Origin: Planotetraspora sp. A-T 1434
Lineage (GTDB): Bacteria > Actinomycetota > Actinomycetes > Streptosporangiales > Streptosporangiaceae
DNA: 64,000 bases
NCBI RefSeq assembly: GCF_025420585.1
Contig: NZ_JAOEGB010000003.1
Span: forward strand, 248,001-312,000
Direction of reading: 5' to 3'
Shown here: one piece after another, positions 49,510 to 58,566 of the stretch
Numbering within the stretch: the first letter of the stretch is position 1
Layout of the letters: each line of letters opens with the position of its first letter
The notes under the pieces: model-generated
What the model saw: the letters and a program-made list of their open reading frames with translations, nothing else
What the model was told of the DNA's origin: nothing
Database searches by the model: none
Program-made: the position numbers and the translations under genes

Positions 49510-49947
49510 TCAGGAACGGCGCGCGGTGGAACAGCCGGGGCACAGGCCCCAGTAGATGACATCGGCCTCGTCGATCGAGAAGCCATGGTCGTCGGAAGCG
49601 GTCAGGCATGGCGCGTGGCCGACCGCGCAGTCGACGTCGGCGACGACACCGCACGACCGGCACACGACGTGGTGGTGGTTGTCCCCGACGCGGCCCTCGA
49701 ACCGGGCCGGGCTGCCGGCCGGTTCGATGCGGCGCAGGAGTCCCGCCGCGGTGAGCGCGTGGAGTGCCTCATACACGGCTTGAAGGGAGACATGGCCCAC
49801 GCGATCGCGCACCCCGGAGGCGATCGCCTCGACGTCGAGGTGGTCACCGTGCCGGACGGTCTCGAGCAGTGCGACGCGGGCGGCCGTCACCCGCAGGCCG
49901 GCACCGCGCAACTCCTCGGCGGTGGTCGGAGTCCTGGGTGCGATCAT
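49510..49947 (-). CDS. furA: FurA-type peroxide-responsive repressor
   Basis: This 145-residue Fur family protein has a winged helix (LRVTAARVALLETVRHGDHL, HVSLQAVYEALHALTAAGLL) and a metal-binding tail with HHHVVCRSCG and CPGCS, a structural zinc site. Its position directly upstream of katG is the mycobacterial and streptomycete FurA arrangement, in which it represses its own operon until peroxide oxidises it. It starts beside an AT-rich region that fits a FurA operator. Confidence 0.92.
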   Translation of the reverse strand: MIAPRTPTTAEELRGAGLRVTAARVALLETVRHGDHLDVEAIASGVRDRVGHVSLQAVYEALHALTAAGLLRRIEPAGSPARFEGRVGDNHHHVVCRSCGVVADVDCAVGHAPCLTASDDHGFSIDEADVIYWGLCPGCSTARRS

Positions 49948-50000
49948 GGCGCAAACCTACCGCCATAAACGCGAACGATACAAGATAGTTAATTACCCAA
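49948..50000 (-). promoter_or_regulatory. AT-rich furA promoter and likely operator
   Basis: The stretch around GATACAAGATAGTTAATTAC is unusually AT-rich for this genome and lies at the 5' side of furA, as do known FurA boxes. Exact half-sites cannot be set by eye. Confidence 0.5.
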
Positions 50001-50536
50001 GTTTAGTGCCGCGTTAGGCGAGGTTTGCCCCGTTGTGACGTGACGCCGGCTGTCGCCGAGCAGCTGGGCCGACCGCTTCCAGCCCCGCGCACTTCCACGC
50101 CAGTGTCCCCGCGCTCCCGTACGCGTGTGTCACCACGAGCGGATCGGTCCGTGTCCTGGGAACGGCGCAGCCCGCGCCCTCTCCGGCTCCCCTCCTTCGA
50201 TGCCGGTCACGCCGGTATGCTGCCCGCCGTACTCGCCTCGGACGTCGATCCCTTCGCCGTACGAAGCCGGGAGGGCAACGTCCCATCATGTACAACGCTC
50301 ACTGCCTGGAGACCCTGGCCCCTGGAAACAGGTGACGTATTGCCTGAGTACCGGTCTGGCAATCGCAGGGTCCGGGCCGCGGGCGTTATGGGAAACGCGT
50401 TCTCACGCGCTGGAATGGAATGCAGGTCACCGGGCCGATTGTGGGTCAATTCGACTAGACGCGGTCAGACGTGGACGTCGACCATGGAATTGTCATCGCA
50501 ATCGCCCCGGTGCGAATGCGAGGAGAGGAGACGCCC
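50001..50536. other. Intergenic region without a supported gene
   Basis: Reading frames here have no plausible domains or ribosome sites. The region probably contains the promoter of the His-rich peptide near its right end. Confidence 0.3.
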
Positions 50537-50779
50537 ATGTACGGCAAGCGCCTGACCCTGCCGCTCGGCGCAGCACTCCTAGCGGCCCTGACCTTCGGGC
50601 CCGCCCAAGCATCCGAAGCGTCAGCCGCGCCGAGCGCCCCGAAGACGGTGCTCAGCGCCTCGCAGGATGCGGGAACGAACGGCACGTCCCTCGCCAAGCC
50701 GCCTCCGGGGCCCGACCACCACAAGCGCCACCACCGGCACCACCACCACCACGGGCACCACCATCACCACATGCACTGA
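50537..50779 (+). CDS. Secreted His-rich peptide
   Basis: This 80-residue product has a signal peptide (about 1-27, LTLPLGAALLAALTFGPAQA) and a Ser/Ala/Gly-rich middle. The last 20 residues are almost all His (HHKRHHRHHHHHGHHHHHMH). An exported His cluster would bind Ni, Zn, Cu or heme, suggesting metal buffering or a metallophore-like role near the furA/katG pair. A dense purine ribosome site (GAGGAGAGGAG) precedes the ATG, and a strong terminator follows the gene. I know of no named family. Confidence 0.75.
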   Translation: MYGKRLTLPLGAALLAALTFGPAQASEASAAPSAPKTVLSASQDAGTNGTSLAKPPPGPDHHKRHHRHHHHHGHHHHHMH

Positions 50780-50858
50780 ATGCCCATTGGCGGTGATGCG
50801 CCAAAATAGCCGGTGAAAGTGGCCGACAACATAATTAAAAACTGGACGAGGAACAAAT

Positions 50859-50892
50859 GGCCGCGCATTGGCAACCACAATGCGCGGCCTTT
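50859..50892 (+). terminator. Intrinsic terminator of the His-rich peptide gene
   Basis: GGCCGCGCATTG (50859-50870) pairs perfectly with CAATGCGCGGCC (50878-50889) around GCAACCA, followed by TTT. Confidence 0.8.
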
Positions 50893-51054
50893 CGCATGCT
50901 CTCGCATCGCGCAATAGAGCGCAGCGGCACCCGCGCATGCGTCACACCATCAGCCTCAACGGTCACAACAGCCGCTGTGCGCACCCCGAGGGCTACCGTA
51001 GATCTTTCTGCCTGTTTGTGTCATATGGACCCCATGGGCGGCTACAGTTCCTAA

Positions 51055-51825
51055 ATGCGTTTTGTCCCCTTTGTCGTGATTGTGGCTGCCCTCGTGGTGG
51101 GTGTCGCCTCACCCTCATGGGCCATCACCAATGGATCCCCCGACGAGTCCGGTCATCCGGAGGTGGGAGCCCTCATCGCCGACAAGCAGAACGACGACGG
51201 CACGTGGTCGTACTGCACCGGCACCCTCATCTCGCCGACGGTGTTCCTCACCGCCGCCCACTGCGGCGCACGGCGGCAGAAGACCGCCCGGGTCTCGTTC
51301 GCCAGCCACTACGAGCCCGGAGCCCCCGTCTACACCGGCCGCTACGTGGCCGACCCGCTGTACACGGACGAGGCCGATGCCCATGACATGGCCGTCGTCA
51401 TCTTCAGCACCGCGGTCTCGGGCATCAAGCCCGCCACCCTGCCCGTCGCGGGCATGCTCGACGGCCTCGAGGCCAACGGCACCCTGGAGACCACGCGGTT
51501 CACCCCCGTCGGGTACGGCTCGCTGGCCCCCACCAAGGGTGGGCGCGGAAACGAGTTCACCTACACCGACACCCGCAACCTGACATCGATCTCCTTCAAG
51601 ACCCTCACCCGCAAATGGCTGGAGCTGAACCTGCACGAGGGCGACGGCGGGACCTGCTACGGCGACTCGGGCGGCCCCAACTTCCTGGGCGGCCCCACGT
51701 CACACCTGCTCGTGGCGACGACGATCAGCGGAGACGACGACGCCTGCAAGTCGACCAACTACGACTACCGCCTGGACACCGCCTCGGCCCGGGACTTCCT
51801 CGGCCGGTTCGTCACGCTTCCCTGA
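51055..51825 (+). CDS. Secreted trypsin-like serine protease
   Basis: This 256-residue protease has a signal peptide (residues 1-23, ending PSWA), after which ITNGSPDESGHPEVGAL marks the start of the mature chain. The triad is in LTAAHCG (His), DAHDMAVVIF (Asp) and CYGDSGGPNF (Ser). Three or more cysteine pairs are likely. The specificity pocket position before GDSGGP is Tyr/Cys-flanked, so cleavage preference is uncertain. It stands alone, with a TATG-rich promoter upstream. It is distinct from the cytoplasmic trypsin at 33-35 kb. Confidence 0.9.
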   Translation: MRFVPFVVIVAALVVGVASPSWAITNGSPDESGHPEVGALIADKQNDDGTWSYCTGTLISPTVFLTAAHCGARRQKTARVSFASHYEPGAPVYTGRYVADPLYTDEADAHDMAVVIFSTAVSGIKPATLPVAGMLDGLEANGTLETTRFTPVGYGSLAPTKGGRGNEFTYTDTRNLTSISFKTLTRKWLELNLHEGDGGTCYGDSGGPNFLGGPTSHLLVATTISGDDDACKSTNYDYRLDTASARDFLGRFVTLP

Positions 51826-51866
51826 CGCCGCTCCCTCGGCGCCGGTCAGCTCAGGCGGCGGCCGGG

Positions 51867-52892
51867 TCAGGCGGCGGCCGGGTCACCCATGAGTGTCGCG
51901 AGGGCGCGTGCAGCCGCGGCGGCGAGGTCCCGATCGGCGGACCAGCCGGACTCGAGGGCGCCCGCGACCTGGGCGCGCCGGGGCAGGGCGGTGCCCGCTC
52001 CCCGGCAGGTGGTCGCGAGGCCGCCGAGGGTGTTGGCCAGCACGAGAGCGGCCTGGTCATCCAGGCCGTGGACGAGGGCGTGGACGACCCCGGCCGCGAA
52101 CGCGTCGCCCGCCCCCGTCGTGTCGACGGGCTTGACCGGGAGCGCGGCCATCTCGGTATAGGAGTCGCCGTGGCGCATGCGGCTGCCGAGGGCACCGCGC
52201 TTGACCACGACACGCCCGGGTCCGAGCCCGGCCAGGGCCTCGGTGGCCGCGTGGATGTCGTCGAGGCCGGTCAGAGCGCTCGCCTCGGCCTCCCCCACGA
52301 CGAGCAGATCCAGTAGGGGCAGCAGGCGCCGGGTCTCCTCGCGGGCGCCCTCGGCCCCGGCCACCGGGACGTCGAGCGTGACCGGGACTCCGGCCGCGCG
52401 GGCCCGCTCGACCGCGGCCCACGCGGCCTCGCGCTGCGGTGACGCGAGCAGCACATATCCGGACAGGTGCAGGGCGGCCGCGCCCGCCAGGAAACCGGCG
52501 GAGACCTGGTCCGGAGCCAGCCGGGCGTTGGCCCCCCGGTAGGCGAACATGGTCCGCTCGCCGTCGGGGGTGACCACGACGATGTTGAGCTGGGTGGGTT
52601 CGGCCGGGTCGACGGACACGGACGAGAGGTCCACCCGCTCCTCGGTCAGCGCGTCCAGCGCCAGCCGCCCGAGGGAGTCCTGCCCGACCCGGCCGGCGAG
52701 CCGCGCCGAGTCTCCGAGCCTGGCGGCGACGACCGCGGTGTTGGTGACGGATCCGCCGAGGAGCATCTGCTGGCCGCTGGCCACCGCGTCCCCGCCCGGG
52801 CCGGGGTAGACCGGGATGTCGAGCAGCAGGTCGATGTTGATGTCTCCCAGCAGGGCCACAACCGGCGCCCCACCATCCCCGTTGCCGCGCAC
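51867..52892 (-). CDS. PfkB family carbohydrate kinase
   Basis: This 341-residue ribokinase-like enzyme phosphorylates a sugar or nucleoside. GDINIDLLLDIPVYPGPGGD and the LGGSVTNTAVVAARLG segment bind the substrate. PVDTTGAGDAFAAGV is the family signature with the catalytic Asp and anion hole. GTG at 52892 has AGGAG six bases upstream. It lies 17 bases downstream of the PLP-enzyme fragment on the same strand. The neighbouring TrpF-like and transketolase-like genes suggest a pentose or aldolase-type sugar route, but the substrate is not clear. Confidence 0.88.
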   Translation of the reverse strand: MRGNGDGGAPVVALLGDINIDLLLDIPVYPGPGGDAVASGQQMLLGGSVTNTAVVAARLGDSARLAGRVGQDSLGRLALDALTEERVDLSSVSVDPAEPTQLNIVVVTPDGERTMFAYRGANARLAPDQVSAGFLAGAAALHLSGYVLLASPQREAAWAAVERARAAGVPVTLDVPVAGAEGAREETRRLLPLLDLLVVGEAEASALTGLDDIHAATEALAGLGPGRVVVKRGALGSRMRHGDSYTEMAALPVKPVDTTGAGDAFAAGVVHALVHGLDDQAALVLANTLGGLATTCRGAGTALPRRAQVAGALESGWSADRDLAAAAARALATLMGDPAAA

Positions 52893-52909
52893 GTACCGCT
52901 CCTGATCGC

Positions 52910-53158
52910 TCAGCTCCGCGCCAGGGCCTGGTCGAAGTCGGCGATGATGTCGCGAGCCGACTCGATCCCGGCCGAGACGCGGATCATCCCATCCCGGATC
53001 TCCATCCTCTCCTTCTGCTCGGCGGGGACATCCAGGAAGGCCATCGTCGAGGGCGCCTGGGTGACGGTGCGGACCCCACCGAGGCTCGCGGCGAAGCTGC
53101 ACAGCTCCAGCCTCTTGAGGATCTTGGCGGCGAGGGCCTCGTCGCCGACCGCCGCCAT
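52910..53158 (-). pseudogene. C-terminal fragment of a Cys/Met-metabolism PLP enzyme
   Basis: The frame reads ILKRLELCSFAASLGGVRTV, then MIRVSAGIESARDIIADFDQ, the characteristic last 80 residues of cystathionine gamma-synthase or methionine gamma-lyase-like enzymes. The N-terminal 300 residues with the PLP lysine are missing. At 53159 it meets another truncated gene head to head. Confidence 0.8.
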
Positions 53159-53159
53159 C

Positions 53160-53708
53160 GTGGCCGCCCTGCGCGGTCACGCCTCCAGCGTCGCCCTGTC
53201 CGTCGAGGAGGATCTGGACGACATCGTCCACATGGTCGAGACCGTCCAGCCGGACGTGCTGCACCTGTGCGGAGACATCGAGAGGGTGCCCCCCGACGCG
53301 GTCGCCCATCTGCGCGACCGGCTCCCCGGCGTACAGATCATGCAGGCCGTCCCGGTCACCGGCCCGGAGTCCGTGGAGGTCGCGCTGGCCTTCGCCCCGC
53401 ATTGCGACCTGCTGCTGCTCGACTCCGACGCGCCCGAGATCGACGGCATCGGCGCGACCGGCCACACCCACGACTGGAACGTCAGCAGGGCCATCGTCGA
53501 GGCCGTGGAGCTCCCCGTGATCCTGGCGGGCGGGCTGAGCCCGGACAACGTGGCCGAGGCGATCGAGCGCGTCAGACCGTGGGGCGTAGACTCCCTCAGC
53601 CACACCAATCGCCGGAACGCCGACGGCGGCTTCAGCAAGGACCTGGAGCTGGTCGAGCGCTTCGTCGCCGCCGCGCGCGCCGCCTCCGCGGTCCCGGCCG
53701 CCGACTGA
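53160..53708 (+). pseudogene. TrpF-like (phosphoribosylanthranilate isomerase-like) gene lacking its 5' end
   Basis: The C-terminal three quarters of a TrpF-like barrel are visible. VQPDVLHLCG is followed by DLLLLDSDAPEIDGIGATGH, DW in HDWNVSRA, VILAGGLSPDNV and VRPWGVDSLSH. The first strands, with the KICG motif, are missing and no ribosome site is seen; a GTG at 53160 opens the remaining frame. It lies directly before the transketolase-like gene and was probably once its operon partner. Confidence 0.7.
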
Positions 53709-53749
53709 CCGACAATCCCCCCACACACCTCTTGCCAGGGAGGACAGGC

Positions 53750-56122
53750 ATGCACGACCACGGCCAACGGCCCGACCCAGAGATCCTCGACGAGATCCAG
53801 CGGCGGGTGCTGTGGCTGGCGACGCGCATCATCGACGCCGCCAACCACGACCGGGACACGGCCGACGGGGTCAAGGTCGGCGGGCACCAGGCGTCGAGCG
53901 CCTCCCTCGTGACCGTGATGACGGCCCTGTGGTTCGCCCACCTGCGGGCGGCGGACCGGGTCAGCGTCAAGCCGCACGCCTCCCCGGTGTTCCACGCCGT
54001 GCAGTATCTGCTGGGCAACCTGGACAAGTCCTACCTGTCCACGCTGCGGGCACGCGGCGGCCTGCAGTCCTACCCCAGCCGCACGAAGGATCCGGACGAG
54101 GTCGACTTCTCCACCGGCTCGGTCGGGCTCGGCGCGGCGGCGCCACTGTTCGCCGCGGTGACCCGCCGCTACGTGGACGCGCACTTCGGGGCGCGGCCCG
54201 CCAGCCGGTTCGTGGCGCTAATCGGGGACGCCGAGCTCGACGAGGGCAACGTGTGGGAGGCGGTCGCCGACCCGGCCACCAAGGGGCTGGGCAACGTGCT
54301 GTGGATCGTCGACTTCAACCGCCAGTCGCTCGACCGGGTCGTCCCCGGTGTGCGGATCACGCAGTGGCGCGGGCAGTTCGAGGCGGCCGGCTGGCACGTC
54401 GCCGAGGTCAAGTACGGCCGGCGGCTGCAGGTGGCGTTCGCCCGGCCGGGCGGGGAGGCGCTGCGGGCATGGATCGACGCGATGCCCAACGAGCAGTACC
54501 AGTCGGTGTTCGGGCTGGCCGGCGAGTCCTTGCGGGACCGGTTCCTGGAGGGGGCGCCGACGGAGGTCAAGGCGTTCTGCGAGGAGATCGGCGACGATGA
54601 GCTCGGGTCACTGGTCACCGACCTCGGCGGCCACGACTTCGACGCCGTTCTGGCCGCCCTCGCCGAGTGCGACGCGGTGACCGACCGCCCCAGCGTGCTG
54701 TTCGCGTACACGGTCAAGGGGTGGGGCCTGCCGATCGCGGGCAACCCGCGCAACCACTCGGCGCTGATGAGCACCGCCCAGGTCGACGCCATGCGGGACG
54801 CGCTGGGGCTGACCCGGGACGACGAGTGGGACCGGCTCGACCCGCTGACCCCGGCGGGAGCGTGGGCCGCGGCCCGCCGCGAGGCGCTGACCCGGCCGGC
54901 CCGGTCCCCCCAGCTTCCGCTCGCCGTGCCGGAGTCCACCGGGATCCGCTCGACCCGGCCGGTCTCCACCCAGGAAATCTTCGGACGGGTGATCGTCGAC
55001 CTGTCCCGCGACAAGGAGGTGGGCCGGCACCTGGTGACGACCGCCCCCGACGTGGCCACCTCGACGAACCTCGCCGGGTTCATCAACAGAGCCGGGGTCT
55101 TCGCGCCGGGCGAGCACCGGAGCTGGCACGAGGACCCGCTGCTGCGCTGGACCGAGGGCCCCGGCGGGCACCACATCGAGCTGGGCATCAGCGAGATGAA
55201 CCTGTTCCTGCTGCTCGGGCAGCTCGGCCTGGCCTGGGACCTGTCGGAGCAGCCGCTGCTGCCGGTCGGGACGGTCTACGACCCGTTCGTCTGCCGGGGG
55301 CTGGACGCCTTCATTTACGGCACCTACTCCGGGTCCCGGTTCGTCGTCGCGGGCACCCCGTCCGGGGTCACGCTGGCCCCGGAGGGCGGGGCCCACCAGT
55401 CCACCATCACCGCCTCGATCGGGGTGGAGCTGCCCGGGGTCACCTTCTGCGAGCCGGCCTACGCCGTGGCCCTCGACTGGCTGCTGTGCGACGCGCTGGG
55501 CCGCATCGCCGCCGGCCCCACCGCGGCGGCCACCGCGGCGCCGTACGACGACGGGTCCTACTACTTCCGGCTCACGACCCGGCCGGTGGACCAGGCCCCG
55601 TTCGAGGCGGCCCGGGCCCGGCTCGGCGACGCCGTGCTGCGGCGGCAGGTCCTGGCCGGGGCCTACCGCCTCGTCGACGCCGGTGAGCTCGCCGCCACCG
55701 GAGCCCCGGCCGTGCAGCTCGTCGGCAGCGGGGCGGTGCTGCCCGAGGTCCTCGCGGCCGCGGCCGAGCTGGCCGACGAGGGCATCGCCGCGCACGTCAT
55801 CGACGTCACGTCCCTGGACCGGCTCTACACCGCCTGGCAGCGCACCCTGCGCCAGGGGGTGCGCACCGCCACGACCCCCAGCGTGCCGGGCGCCCTGCGC
55901 GCCGCGTTCGGCGAGCGAGGCGGCCGGGCTCCCGTGGTGACGGTCCACGACGCGGCCTCGCACGCCATGGCGTGGCTGGGGTCCGCTCTCGGCGTGCCCG
56001 CCGTGCCTCTCGGCGTCGACGCGTTCGGCCAGTCCGGCACCGTGCGAGACCTCTACGAGCTCCACGACCTGCTGCCCGGGTCCATCGTCAACGCCGCCCT
56101 CGCCGCGCTCTCCATGGTCTGA
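53750..56122 (+). CDS. Transketolase/AceE-like TPP enzyme
   Basis: This 790-residue protein combines both TPP domains of the transketolase family. GDAELDEGNVWEAVADPATK and VDFNRQSLDRVVPG are the TPP/metal segment in the style of pyruvate dehydrogenase E1 (AceE). GGLQSYPSRTKDPDEVDF is near the substrate side. A pyrimidine-binding domain follows (about 410-600, LGISEMNLFLLLGQLGLAWD), then a C-terminal transketolase domain. It is shorter than AceE (about 890) and lacks a lipoyl partner here, so it may use another keto substrate. GGGAGG precedes the ATG at seven to eight bases. Confidence 0.85.
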   Translation: MHDHGQRPDPEILDEIQRRVLWLATRIIDAANHDRDTADGVKVGGHQASSASLVTVMTALWFAHLRAADRVSVKPHASPVFHAVQYLLGNLDKSYLSTLRARGGLQSYPSRTKDPDEVDFSTGSVGLGAAAPLFAAVTRRYVDAHFGARPASRFVALIGDAELDEGNVWEAVADPATKGLGNVLWIVDFNRQSLDRVVPGVRITQWRGQFEAAGWHVAEVKYGRRLQVAFARPGGEALRAWIDAMPNEQYQSVFGLAGESLRDRFLEGAPTEVKAFCEEIGDDELGSLVTDLGGHDFDAVLAALAECDAVTDRPSVLFAYTVKGWGLPIAGNPRNHSALMSTAQVDAMRDALGLTRDDEWDRLDPLTPAGAWAAARREALTRPARSPQLPLAVPESTGIRSTRPVSTQEIFGRVIVDLSRDKEVGRHLVTTAPDVATSTNLAGFINRAGVFAPGEHRSWHEDPLLRWTEGPGGHHIELGISEMNLFLLLGQLGLAWDLSEQPLLPVGTVYDPFVCRGLDAFIYGTYSGSRFVVAGTPSGVTLAPEGGAHQSTITASIGVELPGVTFCEPAYAVALDWLLCDALGRIAAGPTAAATAAPYDDGSYYFRLTTRPVDQAPFEAARARLGDAVLRRQVLAGAYRLVDAGELAATGAPAVQLVGSGAVLPEVLAAAAELADEGIAAHVIDVTSLDRLYTAWQRTLRQGVRTATTPSVPGALRAAFGERGGRAPVVTVHDAASHAMAWLGSALGVPAVPLGVDAFGQSGTVRDLYELHDLLPGSIVNAALAALSMV

Positions 56123-56144
56123 CCCTCGGCGACCGGCCGGGAAG

Positions 56145-56582
56145 TCAGGGCCGCAGGGAGCGGGCCAGGTCCCGGGTCTGCTCCCTGCGGTCCCACGCGA
56201 CGAGCGCGAACACGATCGCCAGGCCGGCCGGGAACAGCGCCCAGGCGGGGTCCAGCACCAGAATCTGGGTCAGCGCCGCGCCCGCCATCAGGCCGATGAG
56301 ACCCGTGGCGGCGGCTCCGGCCAGCCGGGGAATGAGCAGGCCGATCGCGCCGGTCAGCTCGACGACGCCGGTCACGTAGCGGAACCACTGTCCCCAGCCG
56401 ATCAGGGTGAAGGTCTCCACCGCGTCCTTCTGACCGGCGAACTTGGGCAGCGCGGACCCCGCGATCAGGAACAGCGCGATGAGGGCCTGGAGGCCCCACA
56501 GAACCCTGCGGAGCACCCGCCGGCGCGCGGCGGCAGGGGCGGGGGCAGGGGAGGTGGCGGGGAGGGCGTGTGCGGCGGTCAT
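56145..56582 (-). CDS. DoxX family membrane protein
   Basis: This 145-residue protein has an Ala/Pro-rich N-terminus and four membrane segments (GLQALIALFLIAGSALPKFA, VTGVVELTGAIGLLIPRLAG, ATGLIGLMAGAALTQILVL, WALFPAGLAIVFALVAW). This layout is typical of DoxX-like proteins associated with redox or thiol stress, and such genes are often partners of ECF sigma factors. It is convergent with the transketolase gene and shares a strand with the ECF42 gene upstream. Confidence 0.88.
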   Translation of the reverse strand: MTAAHALPATSPAPAPAAARRRVLRRVLWGLQALIALFLIAGSALPKFAGQKDAVETFTLIGWGQWFRYVTGVVELTGAIGLLIPRLAGAAATGLIGLMAGAALTQILVLDPAWALFPAGLAIVFALVAWDRREQTRDLARSLRP

Positions 56583-56710
56583 GAGCGGGGTCCTTCCATC
56601 TCGTCTTGCTCTCTGACCACGCGTCGTACGGCCGGACCGCCGATCGACACCGCCGGCGAACTTTTCTCAAAGAATTTTCCGCGGACTCCTCGGACGAACG
56701 TCCGCCCAGT

Positions 56711-57985
56711 TCAGGGGCGTGCGCAGGCGGCCGCGCGGTCCAGCAGCAGGGTGCGCTCCGAGGCGTTCTGGGTGAGGGACGCCGCACGTTCGAACTCGGC
56801 GCGGGCCTCCTCGTGACGGCCGAGCCTGGCGAGCAGGTCGCCGCGCACCGAGGGCAGAAGGTGGTAGCCCTTCAACGACGGCTCCTCGATGAGCGCGTCG
56901 ACGAGGTCCAGCCCGCGCTGCGGGCCGTACGCCATCCCCAGCGCGACCGCGCGGTTGAGCTCGACGACCGGCGAGGGGCTGAGCCGTACGAGCACCTCGT
57001 AGAGGGCGGCGATGCGCGCCCAGTCGGTCTCCTCGGCGGTGCGGGCCTGTGCGTGACAGGCGGCGATCGCGGCCTGCAGCACGTAAGGGCCGGGCGGCGC
57101 GCCGAGCTTCTCCGCGCGCAGCAGCGCCGCGAAGCCGCGCCGGATCAGCAGTTGGTCCCAGTGGGCGCGGTTCTGGTCGCGAAGCTGGACGGGCTCGCCG
57201 GACGGGCCGGTGCGCGCCCGGGCGCGCGAAGCCTGGATCTCCATCAGCGCGACGAGCCCGTGGACCTCGGGCTCCCGAGGGGCGAGCTCGGCCAGGATGC
57301 GGCCGAGACGCAGTGCCTCCTGGCAGAGGTCCATGCGGATCCAGGCCGTGCCGGTCGTCGCGGCATATCCCTCGTTGAAGATCAGATAGATGACCTCCAG
57401 GACGGAGGCCAGCCGTCCGGCGCGCTCGGCGCCCTCGGGCACCTCGAAGGGCACGCCCGCCTCGGCGAGCGTGCGCTTGGCGCGGACGATCCGCTGCGCG
57501 ATCGTCGGCTCCGCGACCAGGAACGCCCGCGCGATCTCCTCGGTCGTCAGGCCGCCGAGGAGTCGCAGCGTGAGCGCGACGCGGGCCGGCGTGGACAGGA
57601 CGGGGTGGCAGGCGGTGAACACCAACCGGAGGAGATCGTCCTCGATGGGCTCCTCTTCGAGGGCCGCGTCGAACTCCGGCGCCGGGTCCTCGGTCTCCAG
57701 CCCGTGCCCGATCTCTTCGAGCTTCCGCTCCAGCGTCTGCCGGCGGCGCAGCCGGTCGATGGCCCGGCGCTTGGCGATGGCCATGAGCCAGGCGCCCGGA
57801 TTGTCCGGCACGCCTGACTCCGGCCACTGTTCGAGCGCCGCCACCAGGGCGTCCTGCGCGAGCTCCTCGGCGAGGCCGATGTCGTTCACCATCCGCGCGA
57901 CGCCGGCGATGATCCGGGCCGACTCGATCCGCCAGACCGCGTCGATCGCCCGATGGGTATCGGAGTGGGTCTGTGAAGCCGTCAC
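56711..57985 (-). CDS. ECF42-type sigma factor
   Basis: This 424-residue sigma factor has region 2 (DAVWRIESARIIAGVARMVN and LAEELAQDALVAALEQWPE) and region 4 (GGLTTEEIARAFLVAEPTIA). A long C-terminal TPR-like extension carries the family-defining NRAVALGMAYGP. It is the ECF42 group, whose cognate partner is a DGPF/YCII protein; one is encoded immediately upstream at 58050. The extension replaces an anti-sigma factor in control. GTG at 57985 is the most likely start. Confidence 0.9.
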   Translation of the reverse strand: MTASQTHSDTHRAIDAVWRIESARIIAGVARMVNDIGLAEELAQDALVAALEQWPESGVPDNPGAWLMAIAKRRAIDRLRRRQTLERKLEEIGHGLETEDPAPEFDAALEEEPIEDDLLRLVFTACHPVLSTPARVALTLRLLGGLTTEEIARAFLVAEPTIAQRIVRAKRTLAEAGVPFEVPEGAERAGRLASVLEVIYLIFNEGYAATTGTAWIRMDLCQEALRLGRILAELAPREPEVHGLVALMEIQASRARARTGPSGEPVQLRDQNRAHWDQLLIRRGFAALLRAEKLGAPPGPYVLQAAIAACHAQARTAEETDWARIAALYEVLVRLSPSPVVELNRAVALGMAYGPQRGLDLVDALIEEPSLKGYHLLPSVRGDLLARLGRHEEARAEFERAASLTQNASERTLLLDRAAACARP

Positions 57986-58049
57986 CCGGACGATGAGAAC
58001 ACTCGCCGCACCGCAGACGCAAGCCGTACCGGCCGCGAGCGGGCCGGAG

Positions 58050-58406
58050 TCACTGGCCGGGCATCGGCTCCCCGGGGCCGAACACCTGCTGGATGACACC
58101 CTGGCCGTCACCGATGATCTGCCAGAACCGCTTGGACAGCTCGATCGCCTCCTCCTTGCTGCGCGCCTCGATCAGCGCGAAGCCGACGACGGCCTCCTTG
58201 GCCTCGGTGTACGGACCGTCCGTCACGGTGATCTTGCCGCCGGAGGACCTGATGTGGGTGGCCCGGGGGTCGAGACCACCGGTGGCCAGCAGCACCCCGG
58301 CCCTGCTCATCTCCTCGATGAACCGTCCCATCTCGGCGAACAGCTTCTCGTCCGGGGGGTTGCCCGCCGCCGAGCCGTCGTCCGTGGTCATCATGAGAAA
58401 CCGCAT
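58050..58406 (-). CDS. DGPF/YCII domain protein, partner of the ECF42 sigma factor
   Basis: This 118-residue YCII-like protein has MRFLMMTTDDGSAAGNPPDE, the family motif TVTDGPYTEAKEAVVGFALI and a C-terminal FGPGEPM. YCII domains form small barrels, and the DGPF group is linked with ECF42 sigma factors by conserved neighbourhood. AAGGA lies eight bases before the ATG. It is the first gene of the sigma operon. Confidence 0.9.
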   Translation of the reverse strand: MRFLMMTTDDGSAAGNPPDEKLFAEMGRFIEEMSRAGVLLATGGLDPRATHIRSSGGKITVTDGPYTEAKEAVVGFALIEARSKEEAIELSKRFWQIIGDGQGVIQQVFGPGEPMPGQ

Positions 58407-58528
58407 GGGTGATCCTTCCTTCCAGCCGGGCTGGCCCCGGCTTCTGCTAACGCGTCGAACGATAGGCGGCCCGATCGACACGGCTCGTAGAAATTTCGCC
58501 CGGATGCCGCACATCTCCCGCCCAGTTA

Positions 58529-58546
58529 TTGTTGATGCGCCAACAA
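58529..58546. promoter_or_regulatory. TTGTTG-N6-CAACAA palindrome
   Basis: A perfect 6-base inverted repeat lies 20 bases upstream of the hexapeptide-repeat gene and on the outer side of the DGPF/ECF42 operon. It may be an operator of either gene. Confidence 0.35.
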
Positions 58547-58566
58547 CCAGGGATGGAGGTGCCGTG

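Noticed and set aside
50001-50536. Frames of 80-220 codons left of the His-rich peptide
   Set aside because: Arg/Pro/Ser-rich sequences without motifs. They are likely noncoding.
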